Positions 35,145 to 43,716 of a stretch of DNA of 64,000 nucleotides are shown piece after piece; positions within the stretch are counted from its first letter, which is position 1, and each line of letters begins with the position of its first letter. Source of the stretch: Bacteroidia bacterium (GTDB taxonomy: Bacteria; Bacteroidota; Bacteroidia; B-17B0; Aurantibacillaceae); assembly GCA_016787785.1 (NCBI GenBank), contig JAEUTO010000009.1:124001-188000 (forward strand), given 5' to 3'. The position numbers were made by a program, and so were the translations under genes. The notes under the pieces are model-generated. The model ran no database searches. It saw only the letters and a list, made by a program, of their open reading frames with translations, and had not been told where the DNA came from.

Positions 35145-37121
35145 ATGAAAAGTATGTTTAAAATAATGGTAAAGCATTTTAATAAGTTAACAACAATTTG
35201 CTTTTTACTTGTATTATTAAGTGGCACAGAAACTTTTTCTCAAATTCCGGTATTCCAATGGGTACACAATTATGGAAGTACTTTTGCTGAAGATGGTCAA
35301 TCAGTAGCAGTCGATGCAACAGGCAACGTATTCGCGGTTGGCGCTTTTAGAAATACTATAGATTTTGACCCTGGTCCTGCTACTATGGCATTGACATCCT
35401 CAGGCGTAACCGATGTATATATTACAAAAATTGACGCGAATGGTAATAACCTTTGGGCCAAACAAATTGGCAATGGATTTGCTGAATATGTGAATGATAT
35501 AGCAATCGACCCATCCGGTAATTTACTAATTACAGGGGCATTTCAATCAAGTGTTGACTTCGATCCAGGTCCATCTACTTCGGTTTTAGTTGCATCAGGA
35601 ATTGATGTTTTTGTATTAAAACTAGATAATAATGGTAATTTTTTGTGGGCAAGAAATATGGGAGGCACATCAACAGATCAAGGTATTTCAATAACAACTA
35701 CATCTGCAGGAGAGGTTATTACAGTTGGAGAATTTAACGGAACAGCAGATTTTAATCCAGGCCCGTCAATTGCAAACTTAACCTCATTTGGAGGTGCTGA
35801 TATTTTTGTTTCCAAACTTGATGCATCAGGAAATTTTGTTTGGGCAAATGGTTTTGGAGGTACTGGGACAGATGCCGGATTAGGTATTACTACCAATAGT
35901 CTTGGTGTTTTTTTTACAGGATATTTTCAAGGAATAGCTGATTTTGATCCAAGTGTAGCAACGTATACATTGAATTCTAGCGGAAGTAACGACGTATTTT
36001 TATGCAGATTAAATCATTCAGGCACATTTAATTTTGCAGTAAATATAGGTGGAACTGGTGCAGATATTGCCAATTCTATCACAACAGATAATAATTCGGC
36101 TATATTAATTACTGGGCAATTTAACGGTTCTGCAGATTTTGATCCAACAGTAGCAACAAATACCCTTGTCTCATCTGGCAGCAGTGACATTTTTGTGGCT
36201 AAGTATACAAATAATGGCAATTTAACTTGGGCACGAAAAATGGGCGGTTCGTTTGCTGACTACGGAAATAGTATTGCAGTAGATAATTTAAACAATATTT
36301 ATTCCACTGGTACATTTAAAGATGCGGCAGATTTTGACCCAAGTTTGGCAACTTTTTCTATAACATCAAATTCAGGTACAGATGATATTTATATACACAA
36401 ATTAGATGCTAATGGTAATTTTATTTGGGTAAAGTACTTTGGTGGCAACAGTGCAGATGAACCTCATGCAATTGCTTTAGATAACACTGGTAACATATAT
36501 ACTACAGGAAATTTTCAAACAACTGTCGATTTTAATCCAGATGCTGGAGTAGATAACAAAACTGCCATAGGTGGTACTGATGCTTTTGTTCATAAAATGG
36601 GGGTCTGTGTTCCCCCTGTTACACCAACCAATACAACGCCAAATTCTAATTTAACAATTTGTGTCGGTCAAACAGCCTCGCTGTCTGTTTCTGGCACAGG
36701 CTTATTAACTTGGTACCCCACAGCAAATTCAACAAGTTCCTTAGCCATAGGAAATAGTTATATAACACCTACTTTAACTGCGGGCACTTATTCATACTAC
36801 GTTGAAGCATCAACATGCACCACGAGCGTAAACAGAACGCTTATTACACTCACTGTTTCAGTATGCAGTGGCTTAGTTGAAAAAGCCGGACCAAACACAT
36901 ATTTTAAAATTTATCCCAATCCATCAAATGGCATTTATACAATTGACGCTATCGCCGATATCCAAATAATACTTAGAGATATAATGGGAAAGCAAATTCT
37001 ACAGCAAACGATCTCTGATGGTAAACATCAAATAGATATTAGTAAGTATGAAAAAGGGATTTATTTTTTGGAATTGAAAAGTAACAGCGCGTTAATTACC
37101 ACTCGATTAATTAAAGAGTAA
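35145..37121 (+). CDS. T9SS-exported DFDPG seven-bladed propeller-like protein
   Basis: 658 residues. Signal peptide ending ETFSQ (about residue 32) after a basic start, seven DFDP/DFNP blades, Ig module A (PTNTTPNSNLTICVGQ... YSYYVEAS) and a type A T9SS sorting domain (IYPNPSNGIYTI... GIYFLELK... TRLIKE). No module B. It stands apart from the tandem cluster but shares the upstream CAnTTATACATT box with it. A 22-base gap leads to the next gene. Confidence 0.88.
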   Translation: MKSMFKIMVKHFNKLTTICFLLVLLSGTETFSQIPVFQWVHNYGSTFAEDGQSVAVDATGNVFAVGAFRNTIDFDPGPATMALTSSGVTDVYITKIDANGNNLWAKQIGNGFAEYVNDIAIDPSGNLLITGAFQSSVDFDPGPSTSVLVASGIDVFVLKLDNNGNFLWARNMGGTSTDQGISITTTSAGEVITVGEFNGTADFNPGPSIANLTSFGGADIFVSKLDASGNFVWANGFGGTGTDAGLGITTNSLGVFFTGYFQGIADFDPSVATYTLNSSGSNDVFLCRLNHSGTFNFAVNIGGTGADIANSITTDNNSAILITGQFNGSADFDPTVATNTLVSSGSSDIFVAKYTNNGNLTWARKMGGSFADYGNSIAVDNLNNIYSTGTFKDAADFDPSLATFSITSNSGTDDIYIHKLDANGNFIWVKYFGGNSADEPHAIALDNTGNIYTTGNFQTTVDFNPDAGVDNKTAIGGTDAFVHKMGVCVPPVTPTNTTPNSNLTICVGQTASLSVSGTGLLTWYPTANSTSSLAIGNSYITPTLTAGTYSYYVEASTCTTSVNRTLITLTVSVCSGLVEKAGPNTYFKIYPNPSNGIYTIDAIADIQIILRDIMGKQILQQTISDGKHQIDISKYEKGIYFLELKSNSALITTRLIKE

Positions 37122-37143
37122 TCTGTTTGTAAATATTTTATTA

Positions 37144-37755
37144 ATGGAAGTTACATTAATTCCTCAGGAAATAGAATATAGGGCGTTTCAGTTCGCTTTA
37201 TTTAAAAGGAAGATAACAATTTCAAAGGATGCTATTTCATTTAACTCAAAAGTTATAAAAGCTAGCAACATCGTTGCTATTCTATATGGCAGAACAAATA
37301 AAGTAGCCGGCAATAGAATTGTTAAATCATATTATAAAGTTGAATTGAAAGATAAAAATGGTGCATGTATAAAAATTAATTTTTCTCATATGGTTTCTCA
37401 GGGTAAACCTGAAGTACTTGAAAAAGTATATTTTGATTTACTTAATTCGTTAACCCCCATAATGTCCAATATTTATAACCAAAGTTTTTCTTTGATCTGT
37501 TCAGGTGAAACATTAGAGCATGGAAATCTTAAAATAAATAACAAGGGTGTTGAAATTAAGCCGGAGTTTTTATCCAGGGGTGCCATTATACCATGGGATA
37601 GATTGGATGTAAAATATCAAAACGGTGCAATTACAATTTTTGACGGAGGTAAGGCAGCTGCTAATTATTATTTTAATTCAACATGGAATCTGAAAATTAT
37701 AGAAGATATATGTAGAAGTATGATCAGAGACCGGGTTGAAGTTGCATTAAGATAA
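37144..37755 (+). CDS. unrecognised protein, possibly two PH-like domains
   Basis: 203 residues, no signal peptide. Two similar beta-rich halves are suggested: ISKDAISFNSKVIKASNIVAILYGR near 27-51 and LKINNKGVEIKPEFLSRGAIIPWDRL near 127-152, each like the 'residue switch at strand 2-3' of bacterial PH-like (bPH) domains, with a C-terminal helix (IIEDICRSMIRDR). Function unknown. Could be co-transcribed with the preceding propeller gene. Confidence 0.6.
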   Translation: MEVTLIPQEIEYRAFQFALFKRKITISKDAISFNSKVIKASNIVAILYGRTNKVAGNRIVKSYYKVELKDKNGACIKINFSHMVSQGKPEVLEKVYFDLLNSLTPIMSNIYNQSFSLICSGETLEHGNLKINNKGVEIKPEFLSRGAIIPWDRLDVKYQNGAITIFDGGKAAANYYFNSTWNLKIIEDICRSMIRDRVEVALR

Positions 37756-37772
37756 TCTAAAATAAATATTTA

Positions 37773-37809
37773 CCTCAGTTTAAACTGTAACTGAGGATGC
37801 CGAAGGCAT
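37773..37809 (+). ncRNA. two adjacent stem-loops between genes
   Basis: CCTCAGTT (37773-37780) pairs with AACTGAGG (37789-37796), immediately followed by ATGCC-GAA-GGCAT (37797-37809). No U-tract follows, so it is not a standard terminator. It lies 23 bases before the next start codon and could act in the transcript. Confidence 0.4.
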
Positions 37810-37831
37810 TAAGAAAATTTAAGGTTCAGAT

Positions 37832-38308
37832 ATGACTCAAAAAAAAGTAATTCCTGTAAAATATTTCTATTATGGTATGCTTTTATGTGCAGTGCTAGTT
37901 ACTAGTTTGTTTTTGTTTTTGTGGCGGCGTGAAGCCACCGCGGAACAAGCATTGAATAAAAGAGGTGTCACCGTAAATGCCTGGATTACTAAATTGTATG
38001 AAACTAAAGCCAGTAAAAGGTTAAGCCCCAATTATTACATGGAAGTTGGTTTTTTTACTGATTCAACAAAGAAAATAGTTTTGTACAACACAGATACTGT
38101 CTCTAAAGCTAAGAGTGCAAGCGATAAAATCCTTGAATCTTTAGCAAAACAAACAGAAGGCTTAAGGCAACCAATTGGTTGCTACGAGACCGCAACAATA
38201 CACTTGCCAAGATACGAAATTTATAAAAGCTATAATATTAACGACAAAATTAGAGTGCAATTTTTACCGGAGGATCACCGTGTGATGAGAATAGTAAGTA
38301 ATAATTAA
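37832..38308 (+). CDS. membrane-anchored protein, DUF3592-like
   Basis: 158 residues. One N-terminal membrane helix (about 10-32, FYYGMLLCAVLVTSLFLFLW) with a basic flank, then a beta-rich domain: GVTVNAWITKLYETKA, YYMEVGFFTD, NINDKIRVQFLPEDHRVMRI. The pattern of a modest domain in which 'a G-x-x-v-x-A-x-I' strand leads to a 'DKIxVxYxPxxP' strand resembles DUF3592, but the match is weak. Function unknown. Confidence 0.6.
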   Translation: MTQKKVIPVKYFYYGMLLCAVLVTSLFLFLWRREATAEQALNKRGVTVNAWITKLYETKASKRLSPNYYMEVGFFTDSTKKIVLYNTDTVSKAKSASDKILESLAKQTEGLRQPIGCYETATIHLPRYEIYKSYNINDKIRVQFLPEDHRVMRIVSNN

Positions 38309-38338
38309 GATCAATAAAGCATAAACAAAAAATTAATC

Positions 38339-39022
38339 ATGGCTGTTAAACTAAAAAAAATCGAGTTCAGAAGCATTCAATTAGGTTCTGACAATAGAAG
38401 AAGTGCAAATGGGTATTTTAAAGATTACTCATTAGAATTTAAGACAATAAATAGTGCAACTAATTTGGTAGAACTCATAAAGGGTATAAAACTAAGAATC
38501 AATTTTGGTTCACTGGAAATTCCCGACAATGAAAATAAATGGCTATATGACGTTCCTGGAAATTTTAATAATCCAATACCTGAAAATCTAAAATCAGAAC
38601 TAATTACCTGGTATAAAAATTATTTGAATTTTGATTTGGTTTTAGAAAATCCAATAAAAGAAGAGGACAGAGATGACTATTATTTTCATTTAGCAGATGG
38701 ATGTAAAGTGAGACTTAATTTCGACAAAAACCCTGGGGAAGACGATCCGCTGAATATTTGGGTGCCTATTGACATTAGAGAGCTTCCGGGCTTTGGTGAA
38801 ATAAAAGATATAGCCTGGCAAAGTTACGATACTGATGCAAACGATGAATATATTGGCATGAGACCCAAATGGGATAAAAAACATTTAATAGAATCAGAAT
38901 ACAACGAAAAAACCCAAGAGTGGAGTGAAAAAATAACCAATCACCTAGCATTATATTTAAATGGTTACTCTTTAGATATTAGTTTTAAGTGTTATTTAGA
39001 GGGTGAAATACAAAATAAGTAG
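38339..39022 (+). CDS. unrecognised cytosolic protein
   Basis: 227 residues without signal peptide or membrane segment. Rich in acidic residues, with aromatic motifs such as WLYDVPGNFNNP, DGCKVRLNFDKNPGEDD and LNIWVPIDIRELPGFG. No family recognised. Thirty bases after the previous gene and 24 before the next, in a string of small genes of unknown role. The acidic, aromatic composition recalls immunity proteins, but no toxin gene is seen beside it. Confidence 0.6.
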   Translation: MAVKLKKIEFRSIQLGSDNRRSANGYFKDYSLEFKTINSATNLVELIKGIKLRINFGSLEIPDNENKWLYDVPGNFNNPIPENLKSELITWYKNYLNFDLVLENPIKEEDRDDYYFHLADGCKVRLNFDKNPGEDDPLNIWVPIDIRELPGFGEIKDIAWQSYDTDANDEYIGMRPKWDKKHLIESEYNEKTQEWSEKITNHLALYLNGYSLDISFKCYLEGEIQNK

Positions 39023-39046
39023 CTTAATAGGTATGCTTTAATCGCT

Positions 39047-39559
39047 GTGTACAATACTAAAGAGGATAAATGGAATGCATTTGAGGAACTAGCAATTGCA
39101 AAATTGTTAAAAGGGCAAGCGATTAATGACAGACATCGCTACATTCAGCTATATGTTAATCCTGCTTTTTCGAATAAATTTGTATTGCAATTAGAATTGT
39201 TTCAAAATCAAGTAAATTGGTATTTCTATACTTGGAAATCTGATTTAGACAGACTAAAAATATATAGCGGGCCATTAGAAAAAGAAATGCCGGAGCCTAC
39301 ACTGTTCCTAGAAAAAGGAATGATTTCGAAGGACGCTTTTCAACATATTTTAGATTTGATTAAAAAAATGTCGATCTGCCCTTACATTGAAGAAGATTGG
39401 GGCGACTACAGAGATGGAGAAATTTATACCTTAACAATAGGCTTTAAAGGATGTATAACAAACTACACATGGCATTATTTACCCGATAAGTGGGATGGAT
39501 TGCAACAAATTGCAAATGCTCTAATGGAATTAAATAGAAAATTAAGCTCCTTAAAATAA
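39047..39559 (+). CDS. unrecognised cytosolic protein
   Basis: 170 residues from a GTG at 39047 (no in-frame ATG nearby). Alpha/beta, with LQLELFQNQVNWYFYTWKSD and an ICPYIEEDWGDYRDGEIYTL segment, and a C-terminal helix ending LNRKLSSLK. No family recognised. Overall layout is like the preceding gene, small, acidic and aromatic. Start codon assignment is moderate. Confidence 0.55.
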   Translation: MYNTKEDKWNAFEELAIAKLLKGQAINDRHRYIQLYVNPAFSNKFVLQLELFQNQVNWYFYTWKSDLDRLKIYSGPLEKEMPEPTLFLEKGMISKDAFQHILDLIKKMSICPYIEEDWGDYRDGEIYTLTIGFKGCITNYTWHYLPDKWDGLQQIANALMELNRKLSSLK

Positions 39560-39645
39560 ATTTTATGAAGGCAAAATATAGATAAAATTGAGTAAAACTC
39601 TTTAGTGATCTTTATTCATATTCTCTTAACTCCTTTTGTATACAA

Positions 39646-40959
39646 GTGGCACCTTTACCAGATAGAATTTCATCAATCGATTTAATACGTGGCTTTGCTG
39701 TTTTAGGAATGATTTTCATTAATATGATGGTATATATACCTAACTTTCATGACATCTTATACAAAAATTCATTAGATGGAAAAATTATTTCAGAGGCAAG
39801 TATTTACGAAATTATATTTATACTTTTTGACGGGAAAATGCGGGCTTTATTTGGAATCTTATTTGGAGCAGGCATCCTACTTTTTTTTCGTTCAGGGTCG
39901 AAAGAACTGATTAACAAAAGTGACCTTTTTTCACGAAGAATGTTTTGGTTGCTTATTTTTGGATTGTTACACGCTTATATCCTGCTTTGGCCCGGAAGTA
40001 TTTTATTAGAGTATGCAATTTGTGGACTAATGTTATTTACTTTTAGAGATTTAAGTGCAAGAGTTTTGTTGATTTTATCTTTTCTTGTTCTTGGTTATTA
40101 TATATTTATCAATTCAAAAGATTATTATACAAATTATGAGAACTACAAAGGCTATAAAAAAGCTCTGGTGCTAAATTCTTCAAACAAACCTGTTTCTTTG
40201 GATATAGAAAAAAAGAAGAGATCTTTCGAAAATTATTTACAAAATTTTCCGCCTTTTGATTCTGTAATGATAGAAAAGTATGAATCTGAAAAACGAGCAA
40301 AAGTTCTACTATATACTTCTGATTTATCAAAAATCTATTACAGTAATATAGATAGGTCTACCGAAAGTCTTTCAATTGGTGTCTATACGTATATCTTAGA
40401 GAGTATTGGCACAATGTTATTGGGCATGTCTTTACTCAAATATGGTTTTTTTGAGGGTAATTTAAAGAAAAGATTTTATACCTTATTTATATTACTTGGG
40501 TTTCCGGTTGCAATTATAATGTATTATTTTCTTTTTCAATGGAGGGTGGCAACAAAAAATGAACTTATTGAAATTTTTGATTGGAATGTTTTTAGTTCAG
40601 AAAGTATTGAAACTACTGCTCGTTTATTTCTTGCGTTAGGTTATTGCTCGCTATTAATATATTGTAGTCGGCTGAAGTTCTTAAAAGGTATTATCGGATT
40701 AATTATAAATGTAGGTCGAACGGCTTTTACAAATTACATTATCCAAACTATTATTTGCACACTGGTATTTTATTTACTTAAATATTATGGATGTTTTAAT
40801 ATGTTTCAGTTTTTATTTTTTGGAATTTCAGTTATTATCATTCAATTAGCACTTGGTTATTTCTTTATAAAATATATGGGAATGGGTCCTTTGGAATCTT
40901 TATGGAGAAAGTTGACAGAAAAAGGTTTGTATTTAGTAAGAGTAAGGAAAAATATTTAA
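39646..40959 (+). CDS. DUF418 family (YeiB-like) membrane protein
   Basis: 437 residues from a GTG at 39646. The opening RISSIDLIRGFAVLGMIFIN is the acyltransferase-like/DUF418 signature, then FDGKMRALFGILFGAG and a multi-helix membrane domain of about eight to ten helices, with a GRTAFTNYIIQTIICTL segment and the MGPLESLWR motif near the end, both hallmarks of DUF418. A charged insert at about 160-235 is longer than usual. Function of the family is unknown. Probably inner membrane. Confidence 0.88.
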   Translation: MAPLPDRISSIDLIRGFAVLGMIFINMMVYIPNFHDILYKNSLDGKIISEASIYEIIFILFDGKMRALFGILFGAGILLFFRSGSKELINKSDLFSRRMFWLLIFGLLHAYILLWPGSILLEYAICGLMLFTFRDLSARVLLILSFLVLGYYIFINSKDYYTNYENYKGYKKALVLNSSNKPVSLDIEKKKRSFENYLQNFPPFDSVMIEKYESEKRAKVLLYTSDLSKIYYSNIDRSTESLSIGVYTYILESIGTMLLGMSLLKYGFFEGNLKKRFYTLFILLGFPVAIIMYYFLFQWRVATKNELIEIFDWNVFSSESIETTARLFLALGYCSLLIYCSRLKFLKGIIGLIINVGRTAFTNYIIQTIICTLVFYLLKYYGCFNMFQFLFFGISVIIIQLALGYFFIKYMGMGPLESLWRKLTEKGLYLVRVRKNI

Positions 40960-41146
40960 TAAATAGAAAAGTAGTAAATTCTCAATATTTCAACAAAGTA
41001 ATATATAAGAACGTTAATTAAAGCCGAAATAATCTATTACATAGTTTCTTTCAAATTCCTTGATGGTGCTTATTTCTGTAAATATAATTTTGACTATGTA
41101 GTAAGCTAATTGTCGCTGGAACATAAGAAAATATCTAATTAGCAAA

Positions 41147-42160
41147 ATGAGTAAAAGGCTATTATTTAACCTGCTGAGTCTGCCTATTGGAATTTTAGTT
41201 TCCATTGGTTTAGTGTGGGTAATGGTCAAGCTATTTCCAGCTCAGTCAAATGAGGGTTGGGGAGGAGTTGGTGATATGTTGGCTTTTGCTGTTTTTGTGT
41301 TCATACTTTCTGTTTTGTTTTTTGTTGGATGGACGGTTAAAGTAGTTTACGATTTATTTAAGTACAAAACCAACAGAAAATTCTTTTGGTGCAATTTGGC
41401 AGTTTTAGCTCTGCCATATAGCTTCCTTGTTTATCTCTTACTTGTTTTTCTATTTGAGCGAGGAAAAGAATTCTATCACCGGGAATCTATAACTACTAAA
41501 GTTGAACTATATGGCTCTATTTTATATCCTGAAAACTATAGAGTACAAGATGTAATTCGTACAAATGATTCGGTTTTGTTATATATGGAAAACAATAAAA
41601 AATACAGCTCAACTCCCATTGCTTATGCAATCTATAAGAACAATAAATATCAAGAAGTTAAGGGCTTATTAGATAACTTAGGTTTATTTTGTTTAAAGGA
41701 GAATCGCATCGTTGCAATTCAGGATGAAAGCATAGGAGATAGTTTACTTTCAAATGGCGTTGTTACTGTAAAAGTTACAGAAAACAAGAGCTGCATGACT
41801 TATTACATGTCAATCAATAAAAACCACATTGTGTTTTCAGACACTTGCAATCGCGTTAACTCAGATACCATATTTGGATTTGAGGTTGATAACCGTGGCG
41901 CCCGTCCAATTACTTACACGAGTAATGAAGGAAAAAATTATTTTCTGTTTTGCACAGAACCGAGTACTTACGACCCAACGTGCATTTACATAGCTGAAAT
42001 ACATAACAAGCGCAAGAGAGTTTATAAGTTAAGTTTAGAAGAGCATGATAGACCTTACTTTGATCCGCGACAAGTAATTACAATTTACAAGAGTAAAAAC
42101 CGCTTTTATATTTTTTCCTACAAAAAAATTATAGTATTTATTATGGAAAATGACAATTAA
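41147..42160 (+). CDS. membrane protein with extracytoplasmic domain, unknown function
   Basis: 337 residues. Three N-terminal membrane helices (about 10-30, 45-68, 83-107), then a beta-rich domain from 115 onward with repeated strands (ENYRVQDVIRTNDSVLLYM, KVELYGSILY). Topology would put the C-terminal domain outside the cytoplasm. Family not recognised. A 187-base gap without a visible gene precedes it. Confidence 0.65.
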   Translation: MSKRLLFNLLSLPIGILVSIGLVWVMVKLFPAQSNEGWGGVGDMLAFAVFVFILSVLFFVGWTVKVVYDLFKYKTNRKFFWCNLAVLALPYSFLVYLLLVFLFERGKEFYHRESITTKVELYGSILYPENYRVQDVIRTNDSVLLYMENNKKYSSTPIAYAIYKNNKYQEVKGLLDNLGLFCLKENRIVAIQDESIGDSLLSNGVVTVKVTENKSCMTYYMSINKNHIVFSDTCNRVNSDTIFGFEVDNRGARPITYTSNEGKNYFLFCTEPSTYDPTCIYIAEIHNKRKRVYKLSLEEHDRPYFDPRQVITIYKSKNRFYIFSYKKIIVFIMENDN

Positions 42161-42213
42161 TGCATCTAATAGAGAAGAACTATAATTTGAGTTGTTATAA
42201 TTAATTCTGCTGA

Positions 42214-42981
42214 ATGAAAAGTGGTATAATAACTTTCTTAATTCTTACTAGCCTCAGAGGGCTGGGGCAAAACGATTATGTGTACAAGGTAAAAAGTATA
42301 GACCATGTTTTGCCTAAGCTAACTTTAAAAATAACAAGAGTTTACCAAGGTGAGAACCATGGGAAGATAGTGATTGATTTTGTGCATAATGCCAAAGATG
42401 ACTCATTAAACAAAAAGGAATTTGGAAGAATTGATTTTTACGATTATTTAGATCTGGTTATATCAAATAATAATGGACTTGTTTATCACTTGGAAAGATT
42501 TGAATTAGAGAATATTTTATATCAAAGGCAACCCTTACGATTTAGCGCAGATACCATTCAATTAACATTCAAACATGTTTCATCTGGTTTAGGTTATTGT
42601 GAATACTACTATGAACCTATAATTTTCTGTTCAAAAAAAGACGCTTTTTTTTCAAATAACTTCCAATTAAAACAGGATAATAACTGGCGCGAAGTGGGCA
42701 GAGTATATAAAAGACCTTTTGTGTTTGAAGATTATGTTGACCAAGACCCTTTGTATCACTTAAATAAATATTATTTGAACAGTGAAACGGGTAAAATCTA
42801 TAAAGGTTCTAAATTGTTACGGAAATATAGAGCTAAGACACTTTTTAAAGAGCAAAGCAAATTTATTTTAATCAATGAAAATTTGATTTACTACAGTAAA
42901 GATGGCAAACAGAAAATGAAAGGCAAAGACTTGGTTCAATTAAAAAAGTTGGACATAAACTTATGGGAAATAAAATCTTAA
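42214..42981 (+). CDS. secreted protein of unknown function
   Basis: 255 residues with a short signal peptide (MKSGIITFLILTSLRGLGQ). Beta-rich, with YKVKSIDHVLPKLTLKITRV at the N-terminus and a basic C-terminal end (KQKMKGKDLVQLKKL). No sorting domain. Not recognised. Followed after 21 bases by another secreted protein, so probably one transcript. Confidence 0.65.
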   Translation: MKSGIITFLILTSLRGLGQNDYVYKVKSIDHVLPKLTLKITRVYQGENHGKIVIDFVHNAKDDSLNKKEFGRIDFYDYLDLVISNNNGLVYHLERFELENILYQRQPLRFSADTIQLTFKHVSSGLGYCEYYYEPIIFCSKKDAFFSNNFQLKQDNNWREVGRVYKRPFVFEDYVDQDPLYHLNKYYLNSETGKIYKGSKLLRKYRAKTLFKEQSKFILINENLIYYSKDGKQKMKGKDLVQLKKLDINLWEIKS

Positions 42982-43002
42982 ATAATTTTTTAAACTTTAA
43001 GA

Positions 43003-43716
43003 ATGAAAATAGTAAAACAAGTGGCCGGAATTACTCTTTTTTTATCGTGCTTCAAATGTTTTGCGCAACAAAATACTACAAATCAGGCTTCTAAGTTTGA
43101 TAGTTTGCAAATTAGTATCAACCTTATTCTTGAAGATGCTGCTACTAACCATTATGTGTTAGATTGGAAAGATTCCTTGGGGATATACCAGAATAATAAA
43201 TTGGTAGACAAACCCTATGAATTGCATTGTTATATTAGCGATTCAAAAGGTCTTACAGGAACTTATTATGGCTTAAGCACTTCGTTTAGTTTTTGTAATT
43301 TGAATACTAAGGATTCGCTAATAGATGTAGTTTTTATTCTTGCCCCTGATTTTAACTCTAAAAAAGCAAGGGATTTTAAGTCTACAAATGATACAGCCTG
43401 GTTTAATACTTATGTTGAATATGAAAAGATGAGGATTCCTGTTAAACGCATCACAGACTTACAACTCAGTTTGCATAAAAGAAGTGCTGAAAGTGATATT
43501 GTACTGGTAAAGAATAATTGCGCAAAAGACCGTGTTGTTGTTTTAACCTATTGGAACAAAAAAAATGAGATCAGGCATGTTAGGAAAGGACAATTGTTAA
43601 GACTTAAAATGAAAACAGGCGACCGTGTGCAATTAAAAGGCAGTGCTTTAAATTATACTCATGTGGCTAACAAACAATCAAGTATTTACTTATGTTCCAA
43701 TGGAATGACTAGATGA
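43003..43716 (+). CDS. secreted protein of unknown function
   Basis: 237 residues with a signal peptide (ends FKCFAQ, 22). Beta-rich; the last 70 residues match the C-terminus of the protein at 15090-15989 in pattern (VKNNC..., MKTGDRVQLK, NYTH, SIYLC), suggesting a shared two-cysteine domain in otherwise different proteins. Its TGA overlaps the next ATG (43713-43716), so translation is coupled to the following gene. Confidence 0.7.
   Translation: MKIVKQVAGITLFLSCFKCFAQQNTTNQASKFDSLQISINLILEDAATNHYVLDWKDSLGIYQNNKLVDKPYELHCYISDSKGLTGTYYGLSTSFSFCNLNTKDSLIDVVFILAPDFNSKKARDFKSTNDTAWFNTYVEYEKMRIPVKRITDLQLSLHKRSAESDIVLVKNNCAKDRVVVLTYWNKKNEIRHVRKGQLLRLKMKTGDRVQLKGSALNYTHVANKQSSIYLCSNGMTR

Noticed and set aside
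37144-39559. Toxin-immunity cluster
   Set aside because: The small acidic proteins look immunity-like, but no toxin, polymorphic C-terminus or Rhs/VgrG feature is next to them.
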